In this document: positions 47,300 through 58,881 of the stretch, piece by piece | Position numbering within the stretch: the stretch's first letter is position 1 | Layout: each line of letters starts with the position of its first letter | From: Eulemur rufifrons | Lineage: Eukaryota > Chordata > Mammalia > Primates > Lemuridae | Reading direction: 5' to 3' | Length of the DNA stretch: 64,000 bases | Assembly (NCBI RefSeq): GCF_041146395.1 | Contig: NC_090989.1 | Coordinates: 174,747,501 to 174,811,500 of the forward strand | The notes under the pieces: model-generated | The model's input: the letters and a program-made list of their open reading frames with translations, nothing else | Told to the model about the DNA's origin: nothing | The model's database searches: none | Made by a program: the position numbers and the translations under genes

Positions 47300-47950
47300 A
47301 TTAATAATGAAATATTTTCATTTACTTTAATTTTCTCAGATGAAAGAAACTAACGCATGCTTTAAGCATTCGTTAGGAATTTACAGCCAGCTCATAAAAG
47401 TGGCATTTTTCTCATTTTGCATAAAAAGTTAAGAGTATAGAATAGCTAAATAACTAATGCCAAGGTCACAACTAAAAGGGGAATTGGGGCAGCTAAAAAG
47501 AGAATCCTCAATTTGAAGCTCCCGAGGAACAATTGTCTTTTTATAACCCTTATTTAATAACATTTAATGATTAAATTACCATGAAAATAAAACATCGTGT
47601 TCGAAAGGCATTCTAGTGTGGAAAAATAGAAGACAGTGATCTATGATATGCACTCAGCTTCGTTAAAACAGTCTTGTAACCGATTAGACCGTCATGCTCG
47701 CCATCTTCCTGGAGAGTCCCCTAGCTTTTAGAGAGCTGTGCAAGGGAATGTCCACATCTTAGAAGACATGGGACTTTTGCCTCCATGAATTCTGACTGGG
47801 ATAGTTGACGATTACAAACAGTTGCATAGATGTCTCATTCTGACTTCAGACATTATATCCACAGGATTATAATTTCATTTGATGTTGCAATCGACAGTTT
47901 TGTTCAACAATGCTAACGTCCCTCATGTTATAAACCTGGTTAAACTATTA
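47300..47950. promoter_or_regulatory. Candidate conserved non-coding element
   Basis: Repeat-free with CpGs such as 'aactaacgcatgc', 'agctcccgaggaac', 'aacatcgtgttcgaaagg', 'cagcttcgttaaaac', 'aaccgattagaccgtcatgctcg' (split here: 'aaccgattagaccg', 'catgctcgcc'), 'gttgacgattac', 'caatcgacag' and 'ctaacgtccc'. At 47595-47705 CpG density is far above the AT-rich surroundings. Several ATTA/TAAT cores are present. Composition-based inference. Confidence 0.4.
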
Positions 47951-48019
47951 AGAGCCATGAATAGCTAAAATTTGAGTATCAATCTTTGCATTAGGAAATT
48001 TGTTTACATGACCTCACCT

Positions 48020-48215
48020 AGTATTTAATACAACCTGCGATGGAATTAGCATCGTCTTTAACATCCCGGTTAGAAAACTAAGGGATTAAGTGTATTGTCC
48101 AAAGTCACACAGCTGGAAAGCGGCACAGCCAGATTTGGAATCCAGAACTTTCACCATCCAGAACTCAAATTCTAAACTGCTAGGCAATACTGCCTCCAGG
48201 CTTTATGTTTCCTGG
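48020..48215 (-). mobile_element. MIR SINE, antisense
   Basis: 'cctagtatttaatacaacct', 'ttagaaaactaagggattaa', 'ttgtccaaagtcacacagct', 'ggaaagcggcacagccagat' and 'ttggaatccagaactttcac' are the complement of MIR in the right order, nearly full length. Confidence 0.88.
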
Positions 48216-48359
48216 CCCTGACTGATTTCACAATGTAAGGGGTTTGAATTCCAGTAACTGAAACAGGCTGCTTCATAAAATCCATTGCTTTAAAAGCAAA
48301 CATTTTAATTGAAAATTTTGGTGTAAAAGTGACCTGTAGACCAATATGGCTTGGTTTTT

Positions 48360-48702
48360 GTTGTTGTTTTTCTTGTTGTTTGTTTTGTTTTGTTTTTTGA
48401 GACAGGATCTTGCTCTGTTGCCCAGGCTACAGTGCAGTGGCATCATCATGGCTCACAGCAACCTCCAACTCCTGGGCTCAAGCGATCCTCCTGCCTCAGC
48501 CTCCTGAGTAGCTGGAACTACAGGCACATACCACTGTGCCCAGCTAATTTTTCTTTTCTTTTTCTTTCTTTTTTTTTTTTTTTTAGTAGAGAAAGGGTCT
48601 TGCTCTTACTCAGGCTGGCCTTGAACTCCTGACCTCAAGCGATCCACCCACCTCAGCCTCCCAGAGATCTAGGATTACAGGCCTCAGCCACTGCACCCAG
48701 CC
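48360..48702 (-). mobile_element. Alu SINE, antisense
   Basis: TTTG-rich tail, 'tttttgagacaggatcttgc', 'ccaggctacagtgcagtggc', 'agcgatcctcctgcctcagc', a T-rich linker at about 48550-48585 and a second arm with 'aactcctgacctcaagcgat' and 'ctaggattacaggcctcagc'. Imperfect target duplication 'atatggcttggttttt' (48344-48359) against 'atatggtttgttttat' (48703-48718). The 93-codon frame at 48351 is an Alu artefact. Confidence 0.94.
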
Positions 48703-48718
48703 ATATGGTTTGTTTTAT

Positions 48719-49129
48719 ATTGCCAACTGCATTGACTTGACTAGCTGTATGATAAAGTGTAGCTACTACAGTGTTTATGGGTTTTTAATTCATGTAAAAA
48801 ATACAATCAATTAAAGTTTACCACTTTAGTCAAAGACAGGATTTTTTTCAAATAAGTAGTTAAAGCAATCAAACAACTGCTGTGAGAAATTTTCCCCTTA
48901 AAAGAGTACTTGTCTACCGCAGAACAGATTGAAAGGAACTTATTCAAAATTTGTCAAATCAGTTCGTTGTTTCCTTTGGCATCATTGATATAGACATTCA
49001 ATGAATTAACTCAATTGATTAACTATTTTAGGTAAATATGTCAAATGAAAATAATGACATTTGGGGGTTATTTGATCTCTGCAATTCTGTGATATCAACG
49101 CAATCTTGCTTAACTTAATTTTTTCTGAA
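48719..49129. other. Unclassified sequence
   Basis: No gene or repeat recognised. Confidence 0.45.
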
Positions 49130-49620
49130 TGGAGTTAATGAAAGTCTTTCCACCATGCTCCCCCTCACTCGGGCTCCCAACACATGTCTTTCTGAACATG
49201 CCCATCTTGACCAATCCAGAGCCTTTAGACATGCTCTTCCCCTGCTTGGAACACATTCCCCACCCCTTTCTTCACTCCCACCCTACCCCAGACTCAGGTA
49301 CCTTTTAACTTTTAATATTTTTTCAGATCTCAATACAATTGTTCCTTTTCTACGGAGAGCTTCCCAGCCTCCATGACTAGGTTAAAACCCCTATTACACA
49401 CTCCTGGAACACCCAGCATCTCCCTTCCTAGCAGTCGTCAGCAGAGCTGAGCTATATATTTACTGGTATGATTCTTTGATGAATGCCTCTTTCCCAATAG
49501 CCTGCAAGCTCCAATTGGGCAGGTATCGTATCTGCTTGTGCTCAGCATTTATTCCCAGTGCCTAGCACAATCCCTGCCATATATTAGGCGATCAATATAT
49601 ACATGTTGAATGAAGAGATA
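49130..49620 (+). mobile_element. L2 LINE, 3' end
   Basis: 'catgctcttcccctgcttgg', 'aggtaccttttaacttttaa', 'gagagcttcccagcctccat', 'gcaagctccaattgggcagg' and 'agtgcctagcacaatccctg', then the closing 'gcgatcaatatatacatgtt' with TGAATGAAGAGA. Collinear with the L2 ORF2 end and UTR. Confidence 0.88.
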
Positions 49621-49679
49621 ATGAATATGCTGATTAAGTCAGAGACATGATACACCTGGGAGCAAAAAAGTGAACATTG

Positions 49680-49765
49680 ATCTCCAATCAACTTTATTGA
49701 GCTGTAATTTACATCAAATAAAATGCACCCATTTTTAAGTGTTTGGTTCAATAAGTTTTAAACAT
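49680..49765 (-). mobile_element. L1M 3' UTR fragment, antisense
   Basis: 'caactttattgagctgtaat', 'ttacatcaaataaaatgcac' and 'ccatttttaagtgtttggtt' match the complement of L1M 3' UTR text, as also seen at 37690. Confidence 0.68.
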
Positions 49766-52021
49766 AATAGGTTTTCAAAGGCTGCCTCTCGCTGATTCTG
49801 AGCTGTAGCATAACAAAAGTCTTTGAATGTTCCTGAACTTCAGATTCTTATTCATCTGTGATAAGGGATCATGCTGTTCTTAAAGCCCTTGCCCATTCTA
49901 GGATGTTAGTTCTGTGTTCAGGCTCTCTGCATTTCAGAATACATTTAAAGATATATTTTCTTGAGAGGGTAGCAATACCTTCAGGAACTTGGCAAAAGAT
50001 AGATCAGCCTGCCTGATTTTGGTAGTGACCACCTTGTACACTCCTTAATTTGTCCAATTGAATTTTCAAGTTATCCCCACTTTGAAACTCAATTACAATA
50101 GCCTGTCTTTGAGTATCTGGTTCAACAGCTTTGTCAACATTCCCATCCCCTAGAGTTAAAAGCAGACTATTCAGACTTCTTCAATCAGAGTTGTGGTAGC
50201 TCTTTTCCATCAAGGCCACTGAGCACAATGGGAAAAATTAAACAAGGGCTATTTAGGTAAAAAGCAACTCAACTCGGGTGTTTCTCTGCATTCCACCTGT
50301 CCCCCTCCCGTTTTTCTTTTTTTCTTTTTTACTTCTGTTCACTCATTCATTTTCTCATTGGTTCATTCTTCTGATAACAGGAATATAAAGACAGTACATT
50401 GATCTCCTTTTTGAAGTGAAAGCAAGGAATTGCAAATTGTTCACTAAATATAACATAACTTAAAATATACTCGGACACTGTTATGTGGATGGCAAACAGG
50501 GAGAGCTTAATTGAGTTTTTGTAAAAAAGGAAGTGAAAAGAGAATGAGAGCAGACATGCAATGTGAGCAAGAACTGCCCAACAGACTAGAAAAGCTCATA
50601 AAGAAAGGGAAGAAAAGAGAAAAAGCAGAAAAAGACCAACACAACCACCCACCCACAGGGACATGTATTTTGATAAAATAGAGGTTCTCTATTTTTAGGA
50701 GAGATATACCCAACTGTGAATATTTAGGACATTGATTCTCAAATGATGCCCTTGCACTGGGCATTTGAAAGTAAATATTTTTAAATGGTCTAATTCACAC
50801 CGAAAAAGTATTTTGTAAATAAAATGATATCCCTGTGAAGCTTGAGCTCATTATTTTGTAATAAAACTTTTATACCTGAGTCTGCCTATCTCAACTGGCA
50901 TGAAAATATATATTTAATTATGTTACGAATAAAATTATCTGTATTGCAGGGTAGGACCCCTCTACTAAAAAAAGTATAAAAGCTATTAAGAAATTATTGT
51001 TAAAAATGTTTTTTAAATAGTTTTATCCTTTGTGAAATTTGAATGCACTAATCCATGCACATAGTTAAAAAAAATCAAACAGGACAAAGGGCTTATAATT
51101 AAAACACCAGATGGCCTTAATATCTTCAATCTCACTAGCTGAGGAAATCACTTTTAATGGTTTTCTATGTAGGTTTTTGGAGTGATTGTCTCCAAAAGCT
51201 AAAGGATATGCTTAATTACTAAATATCATTTATCACATTTGAATATAAGCTGTTAGACGTAAAAGATGAGAAGTTTACACTATCTCATTTCCACTACCCT
51301 GCCAACTTACATCCCCCCGTTTACTCCTAAAGAACTTTGTACCTTTACATAATATATTTAGATGTCCTTATATGTTCATCAATTACTCTCAATACTTTAC
51401 TATATAAGATGAAAATATTAGTACTATACCCCTCTTCTCTCTCTGTTTATCCTTCCCATTTTCACTTCCTAATTTATACTTTTCATTATCTCTTCACTAT
51501 AGTTCTACTTTTCAACTTGAATTTTTTCATAATTTTCATTCCTTTCTATAGTGATAACTTGGTCTTTTATTTTTTGTCTATAGAAAGGGATAGGACATGG
51601 AGCCACCAGTGGGAAGACATTTTATAAGATGAACAGTAGCACACAATGGATGGTTCTCCAAGGCAGACAAAGTAAATCCTATGTTCTGTCTTCCTACATC
51701 TAGAGTAAAATATTGGTTTCTTATTAATGCAATTTAAAGTCGAATATGTTTTTCAAAGGTGCCTTCATGTGTGAGTGTTGGTCACAGGGGAGTATGGATC
51801 ATAAAACAAGGTTTTCCAAGAGGATTCCATCACACTTAGGTTACCAGAGCATATACTTAGGTCTTGAATTATGCCTCAGAGTAAGGCTTTAAGGGTTTTG
51901 TAGAAGGTTAAATACATAAACTCACGAAGCAGCGCTGGTTAGAGTATCTGGCCTAGGTCAAGGGTAAAAAGAAATCTGGGATAATGGCATGTTAGGGAAG
52001 TCAAGAGAGCAAGTTTTATTC
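49766..52021. other. Unclassified sequence
   Basis: About 2.2 kb with no clear transposon. T-rich tract at 50315-50331. The antisense frame at 50507-50764 and the sense frame at 51337-51627 are hydrophobic/AT-driven with no domain support. Confidence 0.45.
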
Positions 52022-52037
52022 TTGGACAATAATTTTT

Positions 52038-52581
52038 TTTTTTAAATTTCATCTTATTATGGTGGATACAGAATTTCAGGTTACATACGTTGCCCATGTA
52101 CCGCCTGTCCTCCCAAGTCAAAGCTCCAGGCATGTCCGTTCCCCAGACAGTGCGCATTGCACTCATAATGTAGGTATACACCCATCCCCTCCTCGCATAC
52201 CCCCCTTCCCGAGTCAGCACCTTCAAGCTTGACCATTCCCCAAATGGTGTGCAATGCACTCATTATGTAGGCATACACCCATCCCCTCCCCCCACCCCCA
52301 CCTCAGTCTGATATCCGATTGATATCATTCCCAGATGTGAATTTAGGTGATGATCAGGGAAACCAGTTTTCTAGTGAGTACATGTGATGCTTGTTTTTCC
52401 ATTCTTGGGATACTTCACTTAATATAATGGGTTCCAACTCTCTCTAGGAGAACCATAGAGATGTCGTATCTCTGTTATTTCTTATAGCTGAGTAATATTC
52501 CATGATATACATATACCACAGTTTACTAATCCATTCATGTATTGATGGGCATTTGGGTTGTTTCCACATCTTTGCAATTGA
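52038..52581 (-). mobile_element. Strepsirrhine L1 3' end, antisense, with target duplication
   Basis: A 5'-truncated L1 in reverse: T tract, then the 3' UTR ('gttgcccatgtaccgcctgt', 'gtaggtatacacccatcccc'), then ORF2 tail complement ('ttccattcttgggatacttc', 'gagtaatattccatgatata', 'gatgggcatttgggttgttt'). Exact target duplication 'ttggacaataattttt' at 52022-52037 and 52582-52597. The UTR contains two copies of a roughly 96-bp unit (from 52112 and from 52208). I recall this UTR type from lemur and galago L1s, not from monkey or human. Antisense open frames of 65-106 codons here are UTR artefacts. Confidence 0.93.
52112..52289 (-). repeat. Two-unit tandem repeat in the L1 3' UTR
   Basis: Units from 52112 and 52208 each run from 'cc(a/g)agtca' to 'catacacccatcccctcc'-type text, sharing 'cattccccaaatgg'/'gttccccagacag' and 'gcactcat.atgtagg'. 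Confidence 0.8.
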
Positions 52582-52597
52582 TTGGACAATAATTTTT

Positions 52598-52794
52598 TAA
52601 AAAATCATAAGTCACCAGATGTGTGGTTTGAATGTAAAAATCTCATAGGTATTCTTTGAAAGATCAGTTTGGGAAATGGAACAGGGGTAGAAGAAGGATT
52701 AGCTAGGAAGTGAATGAGCGATGGGAAAGAGGTACCCAGAGAGCTTGCACAAAAACGTCTGCAGGAAATGTGTTGGGGAAAGTGGGTGGGAAAG
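52598..52794. other. Unclassified sequence
   Basis: Resumes the pre-insertion sequence after the L1. Confidence 0.45.
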
Positions 52795-53095
52795 CAAATC
52801 TAACCTATCCCCAAAGGCCTCGTCTCAGGTCTCGTCTTTCTAGGAGAGACTTTCTGTCCTCTCCAGCCCATCACTAACTGAAAGTCTTTCTCCCCTTTCC
52901 ATGGTCATGATCATCTTTCTATGCTTCTCTTAGCGAACTGTCTACCCTTTGCTTTGTGTTGGGTTATTTACAAATATGTGATGTCTGTTCTATTAGATGG
53001 CAAATAAATTCTAACTTATCTTTACTTCCCAACACCTAGCCCTAAGTCTTACATATAGCAGGCATTCAATAAGTGTCTTTTTAACTGTGTTAATG
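52795..53095 (+). mobile_element. L2 LINE, 3' end
   Basis: 'ctgttctattagatggcaaa', 'ttcccaacacctagccctaa', 'cttacatatagcaggcattc' and 'aataagtgtctttttaactg' are the end of L2. The upstream part is more diverged. Confidence 0.75.
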
Positions 53096-54384
53096 TGTGT
53101 ATATTTGACTAAAAGAGCAATATGTTCAGTCTTCGGTTCTTTGTTTCCTCCCTTTGTTTCTACCTTACTTCCTTCTGTCCTTTTTTTCCTTCCTTCTTTT
53201 CCCCTCCTTCCTTCTTTGCTTTACTTATTTTTCCTTTCTAACAAGGATGTGGCCTGTGCTTGCATGGATAACAAAAGACAGAGGTCTGAGGATTAGTAGA
53301 GATTGAAAATCCTAAAAAGAGAACAAGAATAGAAGTGATAAAAACAAAAGAAATATGATACAGATATCACCCCTCCCCCCCAAAAAAAATCATCTAAAGA
53401 AGAGAGTGCACAAACCTCTCTGTAAGACTACAGGGGCCAGGCATAATATCTTAACTGAGCTTGCACTGAAGTTATTGCAATGATCCCTGTCTGTTGTACC
53501 AATAGAAGAGTGTTCAAATTCCTGCCATTCTTCTGCACTAAGAATAGACTGAAAAACAAACAAGAATCAAATTACTGTAAACACATTCTAAAAATCAGTG
53601 AATAAGGGATTATATCCACAGGGGAAAAATATAGAAGTTTGTGTGCTTTCTGTTTTGGAGACCAGCAGTCCATAAAGCAACTATCTGCTTCCAAACCTGC
53701 CGTCAGAATTGATGGGTGTATAAATATAGACTGTTATTATTTTTTAGTTCTCTAAGCCACCTACAGATTTAATTGAAAGGAATCTCAAGAACCTAAAGAA
53801 AATTATGGCTTTATTACATTTAAAATGTAATAATTAGAGTAGAAGTTTCAAGGAGGAAGACATTGGCTACTTACCAAGCCATCACCTAGGTATCTTGGTG
53901 CACTGAGGTTCACCTTGAAGGCTCACAAACTTGGCTTTATGCACTAAGAGTAGAGTCACCTCTCAAGGCCAAACTCACATTAACCAAGTTCATAACACAC
54001 AGATTTACCAGAATACCAACTTCTTAAATTATACTGAGAAATTTAATCATCAAAGGGCTTAGACAATCTTGTCCTTTGCTTGGAACAGTATCTCCTTACC
54101 TGCAACTCTGTGGGAAGATGTTTGTAACTAGAATTTTACTTGATGCTTTTGGAATTAGAGCTAGAGACTTAGATATGCGGTTCAAAGGTTTAGTGGAATC
54201 CACTGACAATTGTTCAATGCACCTATATCTTTGAGAGGAATATCCCTGCCAGTTAGTCTCCACAGGACCCGTGGACTTGATTTATTTTTTCGCTTGTAAT
54301 TCCTATGGGCTTTATTGTATATGCCATATTCTTATGTGTTTCTTAATATCATTATATTCATATAGTCATTTACATTCATAAAAA
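53096..54384. other. Unclassified with CT-rich tract
   Basis: Pyrimidine-rich simple tract at 53130-53238 (CCTT units). Rest not recognised. Confidence 0.5.
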
Positions 54385-54515
54385 GCACTTACATTGTTAT
54401 AGCATGACCTCCATAGCAGTTCTGTATTAACATTATCATCTGTATTTCACAGAAAGGGAAGCCAAAGCTTAGAGATATTAAGTGACTTGGCCAAAGATAC
54501 TACAGACACTAACAT
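54385..54515 (-). mobile_element. MIR SINE, antisense
   Basis: 'tattaacattatcatctgta', 'tttcacagaaagggaagcca', 'aagcttagagatattaagtg' and 'acttggccaaagatactaca' are the complement of MIR 3' part and core. Confidence 0.8.
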
Positions 54516-54808
54516 ATGAACCTTTGAAAGCAGGAAGCACATCTTATATTTTTTATAGTCTCAAGAACAATGCTCTATAACTAAGAGTCACTTGTATCAT
54601 ACTTGTTGATGATAATAGTAGTACAAGAGTTATTGTACCATGTCTGTATTGACAAAGTGATATCAGCCGATGACCAGCTGGCTCCGCTGTCTGGAGGTGC
54701 GAAATCCCAGCTGCCATCCCAACAGTGCGGCACACTCTGGACGTAATTCCAACTCCAGAGCTCCTTGCAGGATCAGGATGAGGTGGGGATTTTGCCTGAG
54801 GACCTATT
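54516..54808. other. Unclassified sequence
   Basis: GC-richer at 54660-54800 ('gatgaccagctggctccgct'), possibly an old LTR remnant; not assigned. Confidence 0.4.
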
Positions 54809-55290
54809 TGCTTTCATTTCCTAGGACTGCTAAAATCAAGTGCCACAACTTAGGGGCTGAAAACAACAGAAATTTATTCTCTCTGTTATGGGGGCCAGAA
54901 GTCCAAAATCAAGGTTCCTGCACATCTATGCTCCTTCTGACACTGTAGAATCTTTCCTTGCCCCTTCCCAGCTTCTGATGGTGGCCAGAAATCCTTGGTG
55001 GCTTTCCCTGCTTACAGGGGCATCACTCTGACCTTTCCCTCTGTCCTTGTGTGGAGTTTCCTGTGTGTCTTGGTGTCATTACATGGCATTGTCCTCCCTG
55101 TGTGTCTGTTTTCTTTTCTTATAAGGACACCAGTTACAGTGGATTAGGGCCCACCCTAATCCAGCATGACTTCATCTTAACCAGATTTCGTCTAAAAAAG
55201 ACCCTATTTCCAAATTAGGTCACATTCACACATACAAGGAATTAGGACTACAACATATCTTCTTGGGGGGACACAATTCAACCCCCAACA
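54809..55290 (-). mobile_element. MLT1-type LTR, antisense
   Basis: Complement of an ERVL-MaLR LTR: 'gctgaaaacaacagaaattt', 'gggggccagaagtccaaaat', 'ttataaggacaccagttaca', 'gggcccaccctaatccagca', 'accctatttccaaattaggt' and the closing 'ggggggacacaattcaaccc' with CCAACA. About 480 bp, near full length. No internal retroviral coding sequence beside it. Confidence 0.88.
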
Positions 55291-56224
55291 GTAACCAAGA
55301 CAAACGAGGTTAGGGGGCTCATAGGACAGGCCAGAGCATTAGCCTTGGAGACTGCAAAGCAAGGGAACACCACCCAATATCACCCAACTATACCAAGAAA
55401 TGGCTCCCGCAACAGCCACTCCTACTTAGTAGGGACACATCCTAGGTTTTGACTGACGCTACAGTTGTGGGCAGAATTCCAGATCCTCTGCCCTCCTGCC
55501 CTGGAGATCCAGACACCTCTACTCTCACCCTCATGAGAAAGTGAACTCTGTATGTATGGCATCAGTATTTTCGTGTCACTTCTTTCAGAGTGAAATGGCA
55601 TGGAGGCAAAGCTGACGGTTGAAAGGGAGGTGAGAAAGGAAGTTTTTCTGCTTCTAACATGAGGGTGCAGGTCTCTTAAGATAAGATATTTTTCAATATG
55701 GGAGGAGTGCTCAAAATGTGCCACCAAGACAGAATACATGGCAAACCACCACTACAGTTGGATTCAGTGACAAATAAGGATGCCTAAGGGTGTATAGAAT
55801 TTTCTCTGCATTTTTAGATGTGAGTTTAATTTTTTTTACTAGTAAAAAAAGAAATAATAACTTCTGACTTGGGAAGTTTGTTGTGAGTCATTATATTTTC
55901 TCATTTGGAATTCAGTGTTACTTACTCTGCCCTACGTTATTGGTGGACATTGACTCTACAGTTCATTGTCACACTACTGAGATGTGAGCTGTGTGAGTAT
56001 TCAGCTTTTGACTGCTTAATGATTACATAGTTCTTAAAGATATTTATATTTAAATTATTTGTGTAGGAGGAGAAGTTGAGATTTGAAGGTAAATTAAAAA
56101 AAAATTCATGATTCATTTGTGGTGGTTCCATGAAAAGCCACTCTAAACATTTTATATATTGCTTTATGAGATATAATCTACATGAAGGACGAAGATATTT
56201 ACTAATGTTATAATTTTTCAACAG
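55291..56224. other. Unclassified sequence
   Basis: No gene or repeat assigned. The antisense frame at 55422-55739 (105 codons) has no domain features. 'cagttgtgggcagaattcca' near 55462 recalls an old LTR or LINE but is not enough to name. Confidence 0.4.
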
Positions 56225-56335
56225 AAAGGACTTGGCATCTACTCAGGTTCATGGCATCAGTCTTATTATCTGTTTCTTCCTAATGCCCAGCACCTGGCCT
56301 GGAAAGTGGCAATAAATATTTACTGATTGAAAAAG
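56225..56335 (+). mobile_element. L2 LINE, 3' end fragment
   Basis: 'tcctaatgcccagcacctgg' and 'gcaataaatatttactgatt' match the last part of L2. Confidence 0.65.
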
Positions 56336-56572
56336 CAAGAATAGGGTTGTTTTTTTTTTCTTTTTAGGTTCTAATATTTTCTATTGAAAGAATCTGAAAC
56401 TTGACATGTGAAATTCTTTGGTGGTCAAATGGAGATGACTTTTGAGCTGTGTCATTTATCTTGTTCCACGTAAACAAAATCATTTCATTACAATGCAAAT
56501 GATTAGATTTCAAGTTTTGAAAGACACACAGACAACTATGATCTCATTTTTTTAACGCTCAATACTCTAGAG

Positions 56573-56798
56573 CAGGGGTCATCCACCAACGGCCAAATCT
56601 GGCTACCACCTTCTTTTTGCAAAGGTCTGTGAGCTAAGAATGTTTTTATTTTACATATTGAAATGTAGCATGCAAAAAAAAGACTATTAGTATTTCAGTG
56701 AGAACAGTTGCTCAAAGAGCTGAGGACATTGCCTCTTTGCCTGCCAAGCCTAAAATATTTACTATCTGGCACTTACAGAAAAAGTTTGCTGACCCCTG
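56573..56798 (+). mobile_element. hAT-Charlie-type MITE, full length
   Basis: Starts CAGGGGTCATCCACCAACGG and ends AAAAGTTTGCTGACCCCTG, so the terminal repeats pair (CAGGGGTC / GACCCCTG). Middle part has 'aaaggtctgtgagctaagaa' and 'ctgccaagcctaaaatattt'. The flanking octamers do not match well, so the target duplication has decayed. Confidence 0.9.
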
Positions 56799-58331
56799 CA
56801 TAAGAATATGTCCAAGTAAGATGTCTATATTGAAAGCATTCTGTTAACATAAGAAATTAGAGTCTACCAAATGTGTTGCTATATTTTTTTACCAAGAAAA
56901 TCATCCATAAAAGGAAAATAATTATATTTTGAAAAAAAAAAACTGAAAATGAAGAAAACGGCAATCAGGAGATAATAAAATTAAAGACTACAGAATGCTG
57001 CTCTCCTCTTCTATCTCTGTTTTATTATAGACATGCATAGATGGAGTAATACTACCCACCTTTAGGCAACAAAATACATACTAAAAATGATTCCTGACGT
57101 TTGTATAACACCTGTAACTTTTCAAAGCTCTCTCATGATAGTATTTAATGTCTTATAGCCATATTATAGCAGTAACTCACATTTTTTATTGTTTAGCACT
57201 ATGAAACTCAATTGTGTGTACATTCTTTTTATCTTTCGTGGTGACAGTTATTCTACTGCTCAGCCAAGAGATTTAGTTGAAAATCACGAATTTCCTTGAA
57301 CACACTACTTGCCTCAAGCTGTTTTTGGCTGTAGTTAGTGCTTGAGGCTTAAAGGTACTGAAACAATCTGAAAGTTCTCTTTTTTTCTTAATTTAGTAAA
57401 CCAATGATATGGTTTTGAAAAAAATAGTCCCTATGTGCTCTGAAAAAAAATGTATTTTTTTTTTTTTGCAGATATTGTGTGCAATTTAAGTATAAATATT
57501 ATTGTAAAGATCTCAAGGTCCGATGGGGAATGTAATTTTAAACATTGCAATTTGGGGGGATAAAGAAGATAATTTCTAATGGCATGCTAGGGAATTCCAT
57601 TTAAGACCATTGTTTTTAATCATGTTGACCTATGATCAAGATCCAACGGCATATTAATTTGATTTAAAAGAGTTCATGTTGGGAGAAATTTCCAGGAATA
57701 GAATCCAAAAGATTTTTGTTAGAATGGACTGGCCAGTGGCCTGAGTCGTTGATATTGATGGAGATAATTGTGCATTTGGATCTAAACTATAAGAAGGTCA
57801 AGGTGTTACTTAACAGCAACATGTATGGAGGAAGATTCAAGGCTCTAGTTGATCGGTATAGCTCACCGTGTGTCCACAGCATGATGAGGTTGCAAAAAGG
57901 TTTGGGATCTTAGGCTATGACAATTTAGGTCAAGCAAAGTGATGACTCCTCTCTATTCTGTAAGAGCCTGATCATACTAAAGTCAAATTCTAGAAAATAC
58001 ACTTTAAGAAGAGTATAGATCAGAAATGGCAAATAGGTTTTATGTCTTCTGTCAATTCTGAATAATTGGTGGCAGTTGCCTAGAAAAAATGGGTTGAGAA
58101 GGATTCTGTGGCCTTATCCCTATCCATTTGGAAATGGTGCTGGGTTTGACTGGCAAGGAGGTAATACACTATTTACCATTATATGTAATGGAGATTTCTA
58201 GGGCTAGGAAAGGGGATATAACAGCACTGGCAGAAGAGGCAGCTCTCTTACCTACTGCACATTTTAATTTTTTCTTATTAGTGGTAAGCACCTGTTAAAA
58301 TTTTCATATGCCTCTTAAGAAAGCCTTAAAA
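56799..58331. other. Unclassified sequence
   Basis: A-rich run at 56930-56942 and T run at 57456-57467. The frame at 57716-57913 (65 codons) is unsupported. No repeat assigned with confidence. Confidence 0.45.
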
Positions 58332-58524
58332 CAGAGGTAGGCAAACCATGGCTAGCAGGCCGAATCTGGCCCACTGCCTTTTTATCTAATTTTAAATTTA
58401 AAATGTGAAGATGACTATTCCCCTTTTGGTGAGAACAATTGTTCAATTTTGCCTCTTGGCCCACAGAGCCTAAAATATTTACTATCTGAACCTTTACCGC
58501 CCAAAATTTGCTCCAATGCCCCTG
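58332..58524 (+). mobile_element. hAT-Charlie-type MITE
   Basis: Starts 'cagaggtaggcaaaccatgg' and ends 'atttgctccaatgcccctg', with 'cagagcctaaaatatttact' inside. Internally shortened. Flanks CCTTAAAA (58324-58331) and TCTTAGAG (58525-58532) agree at 5 of 8 bases. Confidence 0.85.
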
Positions 58525-58881
58525 TCTTAGAGCCATGATTGTTCCAGATAATATTCCATGACATCAAATGTCCTAGAAAAAAATTAATTGGTTCATACAC
58601 AAATAAGTTTGGGCAATGCCATGTTAAATAAAAATAATTTTTTTTTTGCTATCAGACTACCCAGATCATTTAATACACTAATGTGAATGTGAATCATGAA
58701 GAAGTAATGTTGAGTATGTAGTAATTACTGAATATTTAACAATATTTAACCTGTTGTTGAATATCTAGTAAATGGTCTCTTAGAACGGTGTTCCACAGAA
58801 TGCAGTTTGGGTATTGCTGGGATACATATGGAAAAACTAATGAGCATAATATTAACAACAGCTAACATTAGCAAGAACATA
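58525..58881. other. Unclassified sequence
   Basis: 'ggtgttccacagaatgcagt' near 58788 recalls an old DNA-transposon remnant but is not assigned. Confidence 0.4.

Noticed and set aside
48351..48632. 93-codon sense open frame
   Set aside because: Alu plus its T-rich tail; low-complexity start.
51939..52278. 106- and 65-codon antisense frames
   Set aside because: They cover the L1 3' UTR tandem units and flank; not L1 ORF2 and not a host gene.
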